Of a stretch of DNA of 64,000 nt, positions 18,105 to 27,530 are shown piece after piece. The stretch's first letter is position 1; the number at the start of each line of letters is the position of its first letter. The notes under the pieces are model-generated. The model had not been told where the DNA came from. It did no database searches and saw nothing but the letters and a program-made list of their open reading frames with translations. The DNA is from Cupriavidus laharis (GTDB lineage: Bacteria; Pseudomonadota; Gammaproteobacteria; Burkholderiales; Burkholderiaceae), in NCBI RefSeq assembly GCF_914271435.1, contig NZ_CAJZAI010000004.1:248001-312000 (forward strand). The letters are read 5' to 3'. Position numbers and translations under genes: made by a program.

Positions 18105-19802
18105 TGTCGAGGCAAAGTTGAAATGTCCGGGCGCCAGCAAAGTTGAAATGTCCGGTTGTCCGGTGTCCTTTCAGCTTGTTTGTTCTGTCTTTGGGGGCTG
18201 TTCCCGTAGGGTGGTGGGGCTGGCCTGACACGACAGAGTCCAGTTCAGGGTGGGGCTGTCATTCCAGCAGGGCCCCAGGAGCAGGCGGAAATCAGTTCTC
18301 AGTTCCGTTAAGCGGCCACGGTTGCTGCTGTAAGCGTTTTAGCGCTTCCAACATATCGTTCTGATCCAGCGAGCGCTGCGACTTCTTGCCTGATGGTCGC
18401 CCACGCTTGCGGACAACGCCTTCCGTGGCAGGCAAAGAGAGAGATCGCGTGTTGTCGCGTTTCTCCTGAACGTATTGCGCCAGTTGCAATACGTGCCCCA
18501 ACCGTTTGTTGTCGACGATCGCACTTTGATCCACTTTCGATAGCCGGTCGTAGGTGGTGTAGGGCAGGGCGACGCCATTCGCGCGTGGCTCGATCCTGCC
18601 GTCGGCATAGTGATAGACATCGATATAGCGACCAGCCAACTTCCGATGCTCGGGTGTATCCGCCAGCAGGTAAAGCATCTTGTCGTACTGGATGGTCAGG
18701 CTCTTGGAAACGCAGCGCGGCTCGCGCCAAGCGAAGATCAGATCCAGGTTCTCGTCCGATCGCAGTGGACGATGCGCGTTATGGCTGTTGCGCGGGACTT
18801 TGGCAAAGCGCGCGTTGTAGTCCGCGATGAATTCGGGCATGAAGGCGTTGGCGGCTTCCTTGGTGCTGATATTGCGCAGGCGCAGTTCCTTGACCAGGCG
18901 GTCCTGCAGGGTCAGGTGGGTCCGTTCGACGCGCCCTTTGGCCTGGCTGCTGTTGGCGCAGATGCCCTCGATGTTCAGCTCGAACAAGGCCCGGGAGAAC
19001 TGGGTATGCCCGTCGCCGCCGGTCGCGTTCGGATTGTTGACCCGGAAGACGCTGGCCTTGTCGCTGTAGAACGCGACGGGCTTGCCATGGCGCTCCAGGT
19101 AGGCACGGGTCGCGGCAAAGTACGTGAACGTGGACTCGGAATGGGTAAAGCTCAATTCCATGATGCGGCTGCTGGCGTCGTCGACGTAGACCAGCAGCGT
19201 GCAGGCCGGCGCGCGCTCCTCAAACCAGCGGTGATCGCAGCCGTCGATCTGAATCAGTTCGCCGTGGCAGGCACGGCGGTTGCGCGGCTGGTAGACCTTC
19301 GGCGGCCGCTGTTTGCGCGGTACCCACAGCCCTGATGCCGTCATCAGCCGCCGGATCGTTTCCTTGGACAACGTGAGTCCATGGCGTTCGCGCAGCTTCT
19401 CGCAGGCCAGCGTCGGCCCGAAGTCGGCGTAGTGTTCCCGGATCAGGTTCAGCGCCGCGGCTTCACGGTCGGCCGACAGCCGGTTGTTGCTCGGGCGGCC
19501 GCGCTTGCGGGTCACGAGCCCTGACGGGCCTTCTTGCCGGTAGCGCTCCAGCAACCGCCGCAATTGCCGGTCCGTGATCTCCAATCGTTCGGCGGCCACG
19601 CCGGGCCGCAACTGACCATCCACGACCGCCTGGACGGTCTTGAGCCTGTCTAACTCCTGCATGCTGACTGTAATGACCTCGGATTTAGCCATCCTCTGGC
19701 GTCTCCATCGTGTTCAACCGGGCAGGCTAGATACCACGAATGGACCACTCAGGCGGACATTTGAACTTTGCCAAAACCGGACATTACAACTTTGCCGCTA
19801 CA
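18105..19802 (-). mobile_element. IS1202-like (ISNCY) insertion sequence with 5-bp target duplication
   Basis: The element is 1,698 bp. Ends read TGTCGAGGCAAAGTTG (left) and TGTAGCGGCAAAGTTG (right, inward), and TCCTC is duplicated at 18100-18104 and 19803-19807. Each end carries two copies of a GCAAAGTTnnAATGTCCGG-like unit (18111-18130 and 18137-18155; 19754-19772 and 19777-19796), probably transposase binding sites. One intact transposase gene is inside. It interrupts the 3' end of the FtsH-like gene. Confidence 0.93.
18292..19692 (-). CDS. ISNCY/IS1202-type DDE transposase
   Basis: A 466-aa transposase. The N-terminal helix-turn-helix region (RPGVAAERLEITDRQLRRLLERYRQ) binds the element ends. 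An rve-type catalytic core follows: LIQIDGCDHRWFEERAPACTLLVYVDDAS (first Asp), GKPVAFYSDKASVF (second Asp) and GRVERTHLTLQDRLVKELR (Glu). The C-terminal tail is basic (VRKRGRPSGKKSQRS). It appears complete and lies inside ends with a matching target duplication. The IS1202 group assignment is by protein pattern and end sequence. Confidence 0.93.
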   Translation of the reverse strand: MAKSEVITVSMQELDRLKTVQAVVDGQLRPGVAAERLEITDRQLRRLLERYRQEGPSGLVTRKRGRPSNNRLSADREAAALNLIREHYADFGPTLACEKLRERHGLTLSKETIRRLMTASGLWVPRKQRPPKVYQPRNRRACHGELIQIDGCDHRWFEERAPACTLLVYVDDASSRIMELSFTHSESTFTYFAATRAYLERHGKPVAFYSDKASVFRVNNPNATGGDGHTQFSRALFELNIEGICANSSQAKGRVERTHLTLQDRLVKELRLRNISTKEAANAFMPEFIADYNARFAKVPRNSHNAHRPLRSDENLDLIFAWREPRCVSKSLTIQYDKMLYLLADTPEHRKLAGRYIDVYHYADGRIEPRANGVALPYTTYDRLSKVDQSAIVDNKRLGHVLQLAQYVQEKRDNTRSLSLPATEGVVRKRGRPSGKKSQRSLDQNDMLEALKRLQQQPWPLNGTEN

Positions 19803-21854
19803 TCCTCCGCCCGTAGCCTCTGGGTTATGTAGAGCCGGACAGTGCGCAGCACGATTGCCTCTTCCACCAAGCGCCGATTCCACTGCACCGAAGGCAGGTT
19901 CCTCTTGCGGCCAAAAAGGCGCCAGCAAGGTGAAAAGCTCATCGCGCGATAGGGTGTAGTGTTTCAGCAGCGACATGCGGATAACGTCAAGCGCAGGGCG
20001 GTAACGGTCGACCAGGGACACGGTCGCCTCATACTCCTGGCTGGCCATTATTTCCACGTAAGCCTGTTCTTCCTGGCTCAGGACCGGCTTGTTCGAGCCA
20101 TCGCGATGCAGGGTGAGGTCGATCGGTGCCTTCTTCATGCCAGAAGGCGCGAAGCCAAGCTGACCGACCATGTTCGCCAGAATCTGTGTCGCAGACTTGA
20201 TGTCGCCGAGCGCTCCGTTAGTGATCAGCTTTTCGCCATAGACCACCGACTCGGCCGCGCGGCCTCCGTAAAGGCCACGCACTTGCCACAGGAGATCCTC
20301 CCGGGTGTAGAGCGGCACCTCATGATCGGTGCGTAGGGCGTAGCCGAGCGCACCCATATGGGACACCGACTCTACAGATACCTTCTGGGTCTGCTCCAGG
20401 ACGCGAGCCACATCGAGAGATCTGCCGGCCTCGGCATGCCGCAGCACGCTAGCCAGAAAATGTCCGGCTTCATGTGTGGCAACAATCTCCCGTTTGTCCT
20501 CTTGGTCATTCATCTGCGCGCGATCAGTCAGTCCGATCATCGTGCGTTCGAAGGCGCGCATCAGGATCTTGTTGCTAAGCGGTGTGTGCTCCCGAATTGC
20601 GATCAGCGAGGCATTATCCACGAGCATTTCGAGGTGGGCCGGAGAGAACCCGGAGGTCACCGCGGCAAGGGTCTTGTAGTCGAGATCGCTCTCTTTGACG
20701 GAGTTGTCGCGACGGGCAAGGAAGTGACAAATCAAGGCCTCCCTTTCAAGGTGATTGGGAAGCCGGAAATTGACCTTGGTGTGGAATCGGCGTAGTACCG
20801 CCTCGTCCATGGAGGACGTATGCTGATCGAAATTGCTCGCGATGACCCAGATTACGTTCTTGTCATTCCTGGAACGCACGCCGTCCAGGATCGAGAGCAA
20901 GGCGTTTGGCGTAGCATCGTCGTGGCGTCGACTGTTCTGAGTCGAGCGCTGCATGAGCAGACTCTGGCCCTCGTCGAGAAACACCACGCATCGGCCAATT
21001 CGATTGGCGCAGCGGCTAAGTTTGTCCAGTGTCCGGGAGCCCCCGCCAATCAGGCCGGTTTCCAGTCGCGATGCGTCCATATAGAGCAGCGGGACGTTCA
21101 ACCGCTTGGCTAGGGCGGACGCCATTTTTGTCTTTCCGGTACCTGCGGGACCTGTGAGCAAGACATGCCAAGTGCGGGTAATACCATGTCGTTCGAAAGT
21201 ACTCCGCTGCTCCCAGAGATCGGCCAGTTGCGTGACCTCGTCCTTGATGTCCTTACTGCCAACGAGATCGTCCATCGAGACGGTGAGGTCCTTTGGCTGA
21301 ATTACTCGAAACGGCTTTGGACGGAATAGGAAGTGTTGAGCGACGAGGAAGGTCATCATGGACAAGAGGGTCGTGCTCAGGAGCGATGAGAAATTGATCT
21401 TGTTCTCGCTGCTCAGGAAGGCCTCCGGCTCACCGTCGGATTGCTTGAAGCGAATCGGCGTCGTGCCCGCGAATAGGAGGGATTGCTCGAGGGTCTTATA
21501 GCTATCCGGAGGCAGGATTGACTTGGTGATGCGCCCATCCTTCCAGTACGTGACGATTGCCACGTTCTCGAAGGCACTGCTTCGGAAGACGTCGAATGAT
21601 TCGATACCGTTACGATTCGCCACGATGCTGCCAACCGATACTTCCATGGCCTGAGCGAGGACGGATCTCTTGTTTTCGGCGCGCAGGGATGAATGCTGGG
21701 TCAGCAGAACTGCGGCCCCTAGCATCGGCACTAGGGCCGCCAGCATACCGTACAAGAGCCTCCGCTCATTGACGGGCATGCTCCCATAGGCGCGCTTGAT
21801 CGCCTTGACGGCTCGGCGAATGGCGCCGCGCATTGCTCGGGGAAGGTTCACCAC
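19749..21854 (-). CDS. FtsH-like membrane AAA+ metallopeptidase, tail altered by IS
   Basis: A 701-aa protein using the GTG at 21854 (GGAG 6 bases upstream); an ATG at 22031 is a longer alternative. Two hydrophobic segments (~40-52 and ~155-175) bracket an extracytoplasmic part, as in FtsH. The AAA domain has GPAGTGKT (235-242), VVFLDEGQ (290-297) and DEAVLRRFHTKVNF (second region of homology). The peptidase domain has zinc site HEAGH (461-465) and the third-ligand segment GALGDIKSAT. FtsH degrades membrane and regulatory proteins, but this substrate is unknown. The final 17 residues come from the IS end; the ancestral tail was SGAQSR, so activity is probably kept. It diverges from the SPFH gene. 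Confidence 0.88.
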   Translation of the reverse strand: MVNLPRAMRGAIRRAVKAIKRAYGSMPVNERRLLYGMLAALVPMLGAAVLLTQHSSLRAENKRSVLAQAMEVSVGSIVANRNGIESFDVFRSSAFENVAIVTYWKDGRITKSILPPDSYKTLEQSLLFAGTTPIRFKQSDGEPEAFLSSENKINFSSLLSTTLLSMMTFLVAQHFLFRPKPFRVIQPKDLTVSMDDLVGSKDIKDEVTQLADLWEQRSTFERHGITRTWHVLLTGPAGTGKTKMASALAKRLNVPLLYMDASRLETGLIGGGSRTLDKLSRCANRIGRCVVFLDEGQSLLMQRSTQNSRRHDDATPNALLSILDGVRSRNDKNVIWVIASNFDQHTSSMDEAVLRRFHTKVNFRLPNHLEREALICHFLARRDNSVKESDLDYKTLAAVTSGFSPAHLEMLVDNASLIAIREHTPLSNKILMRAFERTMIGLTDRAQMNDQEDKREIVATHEAGHFLASVLRHAEAGRSLDVARVLEQTQKVSVESVSHMGALGYALRTDHEVPLYTREDLLWQVRGLYGGRAAESVVYGEKLITNGALGDIKSATQILANMVGQLGFAPSGMKKAPIDLTLHRDGSNKPVLSQEEQAYVEIMASQEYEATVSLVDRYRPALDVIRMSLLKHYTLSRDELFTLLAPFWPQEEPAFGAVESALGGRGNRAAHCPALHNPEATGGGCSGKVVMSGFGKVQMSA

Positions 21855-22253
21855 GTCAGGCTCCGTTGTAGTTGATGAAGAAAATCTACTATCGTTGCCT
21901 TTTGACGCAACCATTTGAAATGAGAACCCGTGCGCAAAGCCTTCCTCGGTAGCGGTGAACATAATGCCGCTGACCAAGGCTGATGACAGGGGCCAGACCC
22001 CTGCGTTACAGGTCGCGTCGAGTGCGCTCATAGCCAACTGGTCGACCTTAGGGCGAGTAACCGGTCGGATGATGAAAGAAGCGACCTTACGTGTTGCGGC
22101 TACCTCGGCGAAGGCTCCCCCGCCAACCTGCCCATGCCGGTGAGTCCGATGGTTGCAATTCCTTGCGTGACGTCGATCTTTTGCTCAAATGTGAATGGGT
22201 ATCTGGTTGCATAGGTCCTTAATTCATATGTTTCTGAACAAGAGAGGTGTCGG
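21855..22253. other. Divergent promoter region of the FtsH-like and SPFH genes
   Basis: About 400 bases. The left part is open in the FtsH-like frame but does not look coding. It contains the palindrome CAGGGG-CCAGA-CCCCTG at 21987-22003, a GC-clamped hairpin reminiscent of REP-type elements. AT-rich DNA near 22170-22250 probably holds the SPFH gene promoter; the ribosome site for that gene is GAGAGG at ~22240. Confidence 0.5.
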
Positions 22254-23054
22254 ATGGAGAGGCGCAAGAGAAAGCTGGCGTTGGGCGTGGCCGCCATTGT
22301 TGCGATTGGTTTGATTTGGACCTTTCGGCCGTTTGCGGTGGTTCCTGCGGGTTACCGCGGCGTGATGACAATGTTTGGAAGACCCAGCCCGACTGTCTAC
22401 GCGGAGGGCATTCATTGGAGAACGCCGATCGCGGAGTCGCTGAACTTGGTGAATGTCTCGACTCTGAAGTCAGAGGTCGATGGCGAAGCAGCTTCGCGGG
22501 ATCTGCAATCCGTGCAGATGCGGGTAGCATTGAACTACCACGCCAATTCGGAGTCCGCTGTGGCCATCTTCCGGGACTTGGGCAATGAGCCCGAAATCAG
22601 AATCGTCGCGCCTGCCATCCAAGAGAGTATGAAAGCTGTCGTCGCTCGCTATACGGCCGAAGAACTCATCACAAAGCGTGCCGACGTCAGTGCTGGCATT
22701 GTTACGCAATTGCGCAACCGCATGCTTCGTCATGGCTTGGCGGTCGACGAATTCAGCCTAATTAATTTCAGATTTTCGCGTTCCTTTGACGATGCGATCG
22801 AAGCCAAGACGACGGCAGAGCAACTGAAACTCAAGGCCGACCGCGATCTCGAACGTGTTCGGGTGGAGGCAGAGCAAAGGCTGACGATGGCGCAAGCGGA
22901 AGCTGCGTCGCTGCGTGCCCAGAAGGAACAGATAACGCCCGAGTTGCTCAAGCTCAGAGAGGTGGAGAACCAGCGCGAGGCCATTAAGCGATGGAATGGC
23001 GTGCTGCCGCAGTACAGCGGGCAGGCAGCGGTGCCATTCCTTCAGATCCGGTAG
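22254..23054 (+). CDS. SPFH/prohibitin-domain membrane protein
   Basis: A 266-aa protein with an N-terminal membrane anchor (residues ~7-25, LALGVAAIVAIGLIW) followed by the SPFH domain (VVPAGYRGVMTMFGRPSP...EGIHWRTP, to about 190) and a charged Ala/Glu-rich coiled coil (~180-245). HflK/HflC and mitochondrial prohibitins have this plan and form ring scaffolds around FtsH/m-AAA proteases. Divergence from an FtsH-like gene suggests the same partnership here (inference). Its end overlaps the convergent HNH gene by 13 bases. Confidence 0.88.
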   Translation: MERRKRKLALGVAAIVAIGLIWTFRPFAVVPAGYRGVMTMFGRPSPTVYAEGIHWRTPIAESLNLVNVSTLKSEVDGEAASRDLQSVQMRVALNYHANSESAVAIFRDLGNEPEIRIVAPAIQESMKAVVARYTAEELITKRADVSAGIVTQLRNRMLRHGLAVDEFSLINFRFSRSFDDAIEAKTTAEQLKLKADRDLERVRVEAEQRLTMAQAEAASLRAQKEQITPELLKLREVENQREAIKRWNGVLPQYSGQAAVPFLQIR

Positions 23055-23443
23055 CTGGCAACCTTCGAAGTAGTGTTGGCCGCTCCACCTGAATACAGCC
23101 GCTTCTCGAAGACCCAGGATGCATGCCACCGTCTGCAGCGCATGAGTCGTTCAACGTATTCCTTGTGATGGGCGGCGTCCCGCGCGACTTTGCGATGGTG
23201 TCGTCCGGCGTTGCAGTAACGGCAGGCTGCCACGATGTTGCTTTGAGCGTTGTCGCCACCATCGACTCGAGCGTGTAAGTGCTCGGCCGTGCATTGAAGG
23301 TGTCGTGCTTGTTGGGCGGAGAGATGGAAGGTCGCTGCGAACGCTTCCATGGATTGCTCCCACATGGGGCAGTGGCAATAGAAGCAACGACCGGATTGAT
23401 GATGGAAGGCGCGGGTGCGTGAACGCGCGACAGGCGAGGGCAT
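23042..23443 (-). CDS. HNH endonuclease-family protein
   Basis: A 133-aa protein. The HNH core reads CFYCHCPM, then CTAEHLHARVDGGDNAQSNIVAACRYCN, with Cys pairs for structural zinc and the EH...N...C pattern of the nuclease. The start ATG at 23443 is preceded by AAAGGAT. HNH proteins of this size cleave DNA in restriction, mobile and phage settings; the target is unknown. It converges on the SPFH gene and overlaps its last codons. Confidence 0.83.
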   Translation of the reverse strand: MPSPVARSRTRAFHHQSGRCFYCHCPMWEQSMEAFAATFHLSAQQARHLQCTAEHLHARVDGGDNAQSNIVAACRYCNAGRHHRKVARDAAHHKEYVERLMRCRRWHASWVFEKRLYSGGAANTTSKVASYRI

Positions 23444-23678
23444 GAGCGATCCTTTGTTCAGGAAGATTTCGGAAACGTCGAAACCCGCTCGCCCTTAGAA
23501 GGCATACACGGGAACCAGCCAAGTAGCTCGTGCTGGCACCACTTCAGCTCCTAACGGAGACTGACGGGAAGGAGTGTAGCCTTACATTTCCCTGAGACAC
23601 AAGGGGTGCCGGGCCGATTCCTTGCAGGATTGCAGCAAGGGTCGCCCCGGCCGGCAGGGTGAACTCGCTTGGTTTTTC

Positions 23679-26408
23679 CTAGTTATCGGTGGTCACGCGA
23701 CGCAGGTACTCCACGCAAGAGACATAGTCGCTGTGCAGTCCGATCTTCACTTGGTTGGCGTTCATGGCGCGCTCGAAGACCGCCCAACCATCCAGGATGT
23801 CCTCGCCCATTTCGAGCGGTGTAAGCCCATCCGCATTGGCAAGGTCGAGCAAGCCGGGATCCGCCTTCACCAGAGGGGGCAGCATGTCGGAGCGCCCGAG
23901 CCTAAGCGCCGTGTGCAACGCGCTGTTGCCCTTGTCATCCTCGACGATGTGCAAGTTGGGGCGGCATGCGAGGATGGCGGTCAAACACTCGGGCGACCCG
24001 CCTTTCACCACGGCGTGGACTGCTGTTCTGCCCAGAAAGTCCCGCTGGTCGACGGCAGCGCCCGCTTCGAGCAGGGTCCGGACAATCAGAACATCATCGC
24101 GATCAGCCGCGAGGATTAGGGGGCTCTGCTGCTTGAAATCCGTGATGTTCGCTTGCTCAGGCCATGCCTTGAGCAGGAGGCGGATCGCGTGGCGGCGCCG
24201 TTCGAGATGCCCGGCAAATCGACGGACTTCGTCGGTCAACTCGGCCGGAACCATGGATTGCATGCCCGGCATGTTTGCTTCGAGGCCGTTGAGCAATTTC
24301 AGCCAACTCAGCAGGACAGAGTCGCCACGCACGCTGTCCAACGCATTCTCGCGGAACACTTTGGCGTTTTCGTCGAACCAGTGCAGCAGACTGTCCCAGT
24401 CGCCATTCTCGATCATCCGAGAAGTGTCACCCAGAATTTTCTCCACCTGCGCCTGGGCGATTGGCCGCTCCTTGGGATAGCCCGGGTAGGGCTTGTAGAG
24501 CGTGTCCCAGAAGTATTCGGCGACTTCTTTCGCCACGTCCTCGATGTTGATGTCCCTGGGATGGCCTTCGATGATGGTGCTCGCCAGCATGATGCGATAC
24601 GGGCGCTCATGCTTGACGGGGTCGAGCCGCCGATCCGCGACAAGCGTTGCCATCAGGTCGCGCGCCGCCTCTGCGAACAGTGGTCCAAAGTTGCGCTGGA
24701 AGCCACAGTCAATGGCTTTCCTAAAAAACTCCACTGCTTGCTTGAATTGATTGCGCGCGAGACAGTGCTTTGCCCGATATTGCAGCAGCGGCAATGCCCA
24801 GGTATCGCGCCCAGGATTGCTCTCGGCTTCATCCAGCAGCGCCTCGACGCGCATTTCGACGTCGCGGGGCCTGTCCGAAGGGCTGCAGTTAAGCAGGTTT
24901 CCCAGTGCGCAGACGATTGCGCCTACCACCTGTTGGGGGGACTTCGCGAGTTCCCTCATGCGCTCGATGGCAGCCTGGCGTGCCTTTGGTGAGGCGTCGT
25001 CGGACAATGCCAACTGGCAAACTGCAAGGTAATCCGTTTCCGCCTGCAAGGCTCGCCAGGGCGAGGACCTGCGGGCCCGGTCTTTCAGCGCGATTTCCCG
25101 CTTCCTGCTCTCAACAAGATCTTTCAGCAGCAAGGCCTTCGTCTGCGCCACGCGTAGCGTGTCCGCACTATCCAGCGCAAAAAAGTCGTCAAGGGGCGCC
25201 TGTGCGTCTAGCGCGGCGAAGCGGTGGGTCAGCAGGTCGGCGACCTCGCTTTTCGCAGTCGCGCGGCGCGACGGCGTGACCGAGAGGAAAAGCGTCTCCA
25301 GGTCCAGGTCCGGAAGGCGCCTCTCGAAAAACACGTCCAGTTCCCATTCGGTCTCGGCGCTCTTATAGGCTTCCACCGTAGCGTTGTAGCTCAATCGAAA
25401 CAAGGCAAAGAGTTGCAGCACCTTGTTTTCATTGGCATTGCCGCAGGTGAAGGCAACGCCCGGGCACAGGAACTCCACGAGGCGCTTGTAGCCGTCCTGC
25501 ACCGCACGCGCGATGCGCAGGCGCTGACGAATGGTGCCCATTGACGGTCGGGCATAGCGAAGTTCGAGGAGCCGTACGAATTCTGCTTGCTCATCGATCG
25601 ATGCATCGCCATGCATGACCGCTTCAATGCGGCCAGGCTGCCCCATCGGGATCTGCGAGCGCAGTGCTTCGGCGTCCAGCTTCTTACGACGAATGAAGGT
25701 CAGTGCAGCGGCGAGCCGCTTTTCGTGAGACAACTCCCCGGATAGCTCAAGGGCGCCCTGGAATTCCAGGATAACGTTGTCCCGGAAATAGTCCCCGATC
25801 GACTTGGCATGGGGGATCGTCTCGTCGCGCCATTTGTAGAGTGTCCGCTTGATCTTCTCGGCCGCGTCGGCGTCGGGGTCGGCTTCAGTCCTGGCGGCAT
25901 TCAGCGCAAGGGCGAGCTGATCTATGGATTGGCCACAAAGGTCCAGGAGCCAATCAAATACCTGCGGTAGTGGGAGGGAAACCGTTTGTGTCGCCGGGTC
26001 GACGTTGGGAAGAAACCAGAATTCGCCGCCGGGCATACCGGTGTCGAAGGGCTCGTCTAGCGTGCAGCTTGCGAGTATGCGCCCCGCCGCCGGCGCGTAG
26101 GAGAAAGCGCACATATGCCAGACCACCTGCTGAGCGCTGGCATCAAATGTCCAGACATTATCGGAAAGAAAGCGATGAAAATTCGACCAGTCGCCCAGGT
26201 TAAAAAGAGCAATACGGCGGGCTGCGTCGCCTATTTCGAGGGCATCGAAAATTCCCTCGATCTCGCCCTTCATCATGTCAATATGACTTTTGAGCCTCTT
26301 TTCCAGTTTGATGAACTTTTCTTTGTTCTTCGTATGCGACGGACGCTCGAGGCCGATGCACTGGCTAATTTCGAGCAGAACGGACTCGAAAGTGGGGAGG
26401 ATGGCCAT
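23679..26408 (-). CDS. 909-aa protein with C-terminal ankyrin repeats
   Basis: The N-terminal ~740 residues are largely helical with no family I recognise. The C-terminal ~130 residues form three to four ankyrin repeats (SPLILAADRDDVLIVRTLLEAGAAVDQRD; GRTAVHAVVKGGSPECLTAIL; GNSALHTALRLGRSDMLPPLV; DGLTPLEMGE), a protein-binding fold. Lengths near QFKQAVEFFRKAIDCGFQRN suggest TPR-like helices in the middle. No signal peptide or membrane segment is seen. It diverges from the viperin-like gene with 192 bases between starts. The start ATG at 26408 lacks a good ribosome site. Confidence 0.75.
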   Translation of the reverse strand: MAILPTFESVLLEISQCIGLERPSHTKNKEKFIKLEKRLKSHIDMMKGEIEGIFDALEIGDAARRIALFNLGDWSNFHRFLSDNVWTFDASAQQVVWHMCAFSYAPAAGRILASCTLDEPFDTGMPGGEFWFLPNVDPATQTVSLPLPQVFDWLLDLCGQSIDQLALALNAARTEADPDADAAEKIKRTLYKWRDETIPHAKSIGDYFRDNVILEFQGALELSGELSHEKRLAAALTFIRRKKLDAEALRSQIPMGQPGRIEAVMHGDASIDEQAEFVRLLELRYARPSMGTIRQRLRIARAVQDGYKRLVEFLCPGVAFTCGNANENKVLQLFALFRLSYNATVEAYKSAETEWELDVFFERRLPDLDLETLFLSVTPSRRATAKSEVADLLTHRFAALDAQAPLDDFFALDSADTLRVAQTKALLLKDLVESRKREIALKDRARRSSPWRALQAETDYLAVCQLALSDDASPKARQAAIERMRELAKSPQQVVGAIVCALGNLLNCSPSDRPRDVEMRVEALLDEAESNPGRDTWALPLLQYRAKHCLARNQFKQAVEFFRKAIDCGFQRNFGPLFAEAARDLMATLVADRRLDPVKHERPYRIMLASTIIEGHPRDINIEDVAKEVAEYFWDTLYKPYPGYPKERPIAQAQVEKILGDTSRMIENGDWDSLLHWFDENAKVFRENALDSVRGDSVLLSWLKLLNGLEANMPGMQSMVPAELTDEVRRFAGHLERRRHAIRLLLKAWPEQANITDFKQQSPLILAADRDDVLIVRTLLEAGAAVDQRDFLGRTAVHAVVKGGSPECLTAILACRPNLHIVEDDKGNSALHTALRLGRSDMLPPLVKADPGLLDLANADGLTPLEMGEDILDGWAVFERAMNANQVKIGLHSDYVSCVEYLRRVTTDN

Positions 26409-26600
26409 GGCAGTGGGAATGGAGGTGGATAGGAAGCCTCATTCTGTGCGAGGGCAGGATGGAAGCCAATGAACTTTCGCGTCCCCCTATTGGTTGAGGG
26501 CCCTGGGTGGCCGGGATCCATGGGGGACGGGGAAGTTCATATCGCCGCGGCCGCGCCGTAGGCAATCTGGGGGCTTCCACCATTTCCCCGGAGAGTCACT

Positions 26601-27530
26601 TTGCGGCAAGCCGAAGCAACGCATCTGCCCAACTCACGCGAGTTGGTCCTCAACTGGCATGTCACCGAGGCGTGCAATTACGGTTGCCGCTACTGCTACG
26701 CCAAGTGGGACAACGCCGAGTCCGGTCGAGAACTGATCCATGACTGGGCCGGCACGACGCGCCTGCTCCAGGAACTCCAAGCGTTCTTTGCGCCCGGGAG
26801 CGCAACCAACCCACTGACGGCTTCAATGGAATGGACGTCCGTGCGGCTGAACCTCGCCGGCGGTGAGCCACTGCTGTATGGCCGGCAGGTTCTGCGCATC
26901 GCAGCGCTCGCCCGCGAACTGGGCTTTGGCGTTTCGATCATCACCAATGCGAGCTTGCTGATGCCCGCCCTGGCGGAAGGGCTGGCCGGCTACTTGTCAT
27001 TGCTCGGTGTCAGCCTGGACTCCGCAAGCAGCGACTCCAATCGGGAGATCGGTCGTCTTGACAGGCGAGGGCGGCAGATTACGCCCGACACGCTGGAAGG
27101 AAGCCTTGCGGCCGCACGACGGATCAATCCGGAGCTTCGCCTGAAAATCAATACGGTGGTCAACGCCCTGAACTGCGACGAAGACATGACGCCTCTGATC
27201 AGGAGACTAGCACCGGAAAAGTGGAAGGTGCTCAGGATGCTGCCGATCGTGACATCCGATCTCGCCGTCTCTGATGCGCAGTTCGGCACCTTCGTGCAAC
27301 GCCATGTCGGCCACAGCCTGCCGCTGCAGGTGGAAGATAACGCCGACATGACCGAGTCCTACATCATGATCGATCCACTGGGGCGCTTCTTCCAGAGCGC
27401 GGATTCACGCATAGGGTACCAGTACAGTCAGCCGATTCCACGCGTCGGCGCGGTCTCCGCCTTCCCGAAAATCGCGTTGTCGTTGGCGCGATATCTGTCT
27501 CGATATTCCTCGACGGGCACCGTGCGATGA
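26601..27530 (+). CDS. Prokaryotic viperin-like radical SAM enzyme
   Basis: A 309-aa protein. The radical SAM motif CNYGCRYC (Cys25, Cys29, Cys32) follows LNWHVTEA, the viperin-type context. NLAGGEPLL is the SAM-binding GGE motif. KINTVVNALN, KVLRMLPI and a C-terminal NADMTESYIMIDPLGRFFQ also match viperins. Known prokaryotic viperins convert CTP, GTP or UTP to 3'-deoxy-3',4'-didehydro-nucleotides that terminate phage RNA synthesis; the nucleotide preference here cannot be read from sequence. The start is TTG at 26601 with GGAGAG about 8 bases upstream; the next in-frame ATG would delete the cluster site. The stop overlaps the next gene (ATGA). Confidence 0.88.
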   Translation: MRQAEATHLPNSRELVLNWHVTEACNYGCRYCYAKWDNAESGRELIHDWAGTTRLLQELQAFFAPGSATNPLTASMEWTSVRLNLAGGEPLLYGRQVLRIAALARELGFGVSIITNASLLMPALAEGLAGYLSLLGVSLDSASSDSNREIGRLDRRGRQITPDTLEGSLAAARRINPELRLKINTVVNALNCDEDMTPLIRRLAPEKWKVLRMLPIVTSDLAVSDAQFGTFVQRHVGHSLPLQVEDNADMTESYIMIDPLGRFFQSADSRIGYQYSQPIPRVGAVSAFPKIALSLARYLSRYSSTGTVR

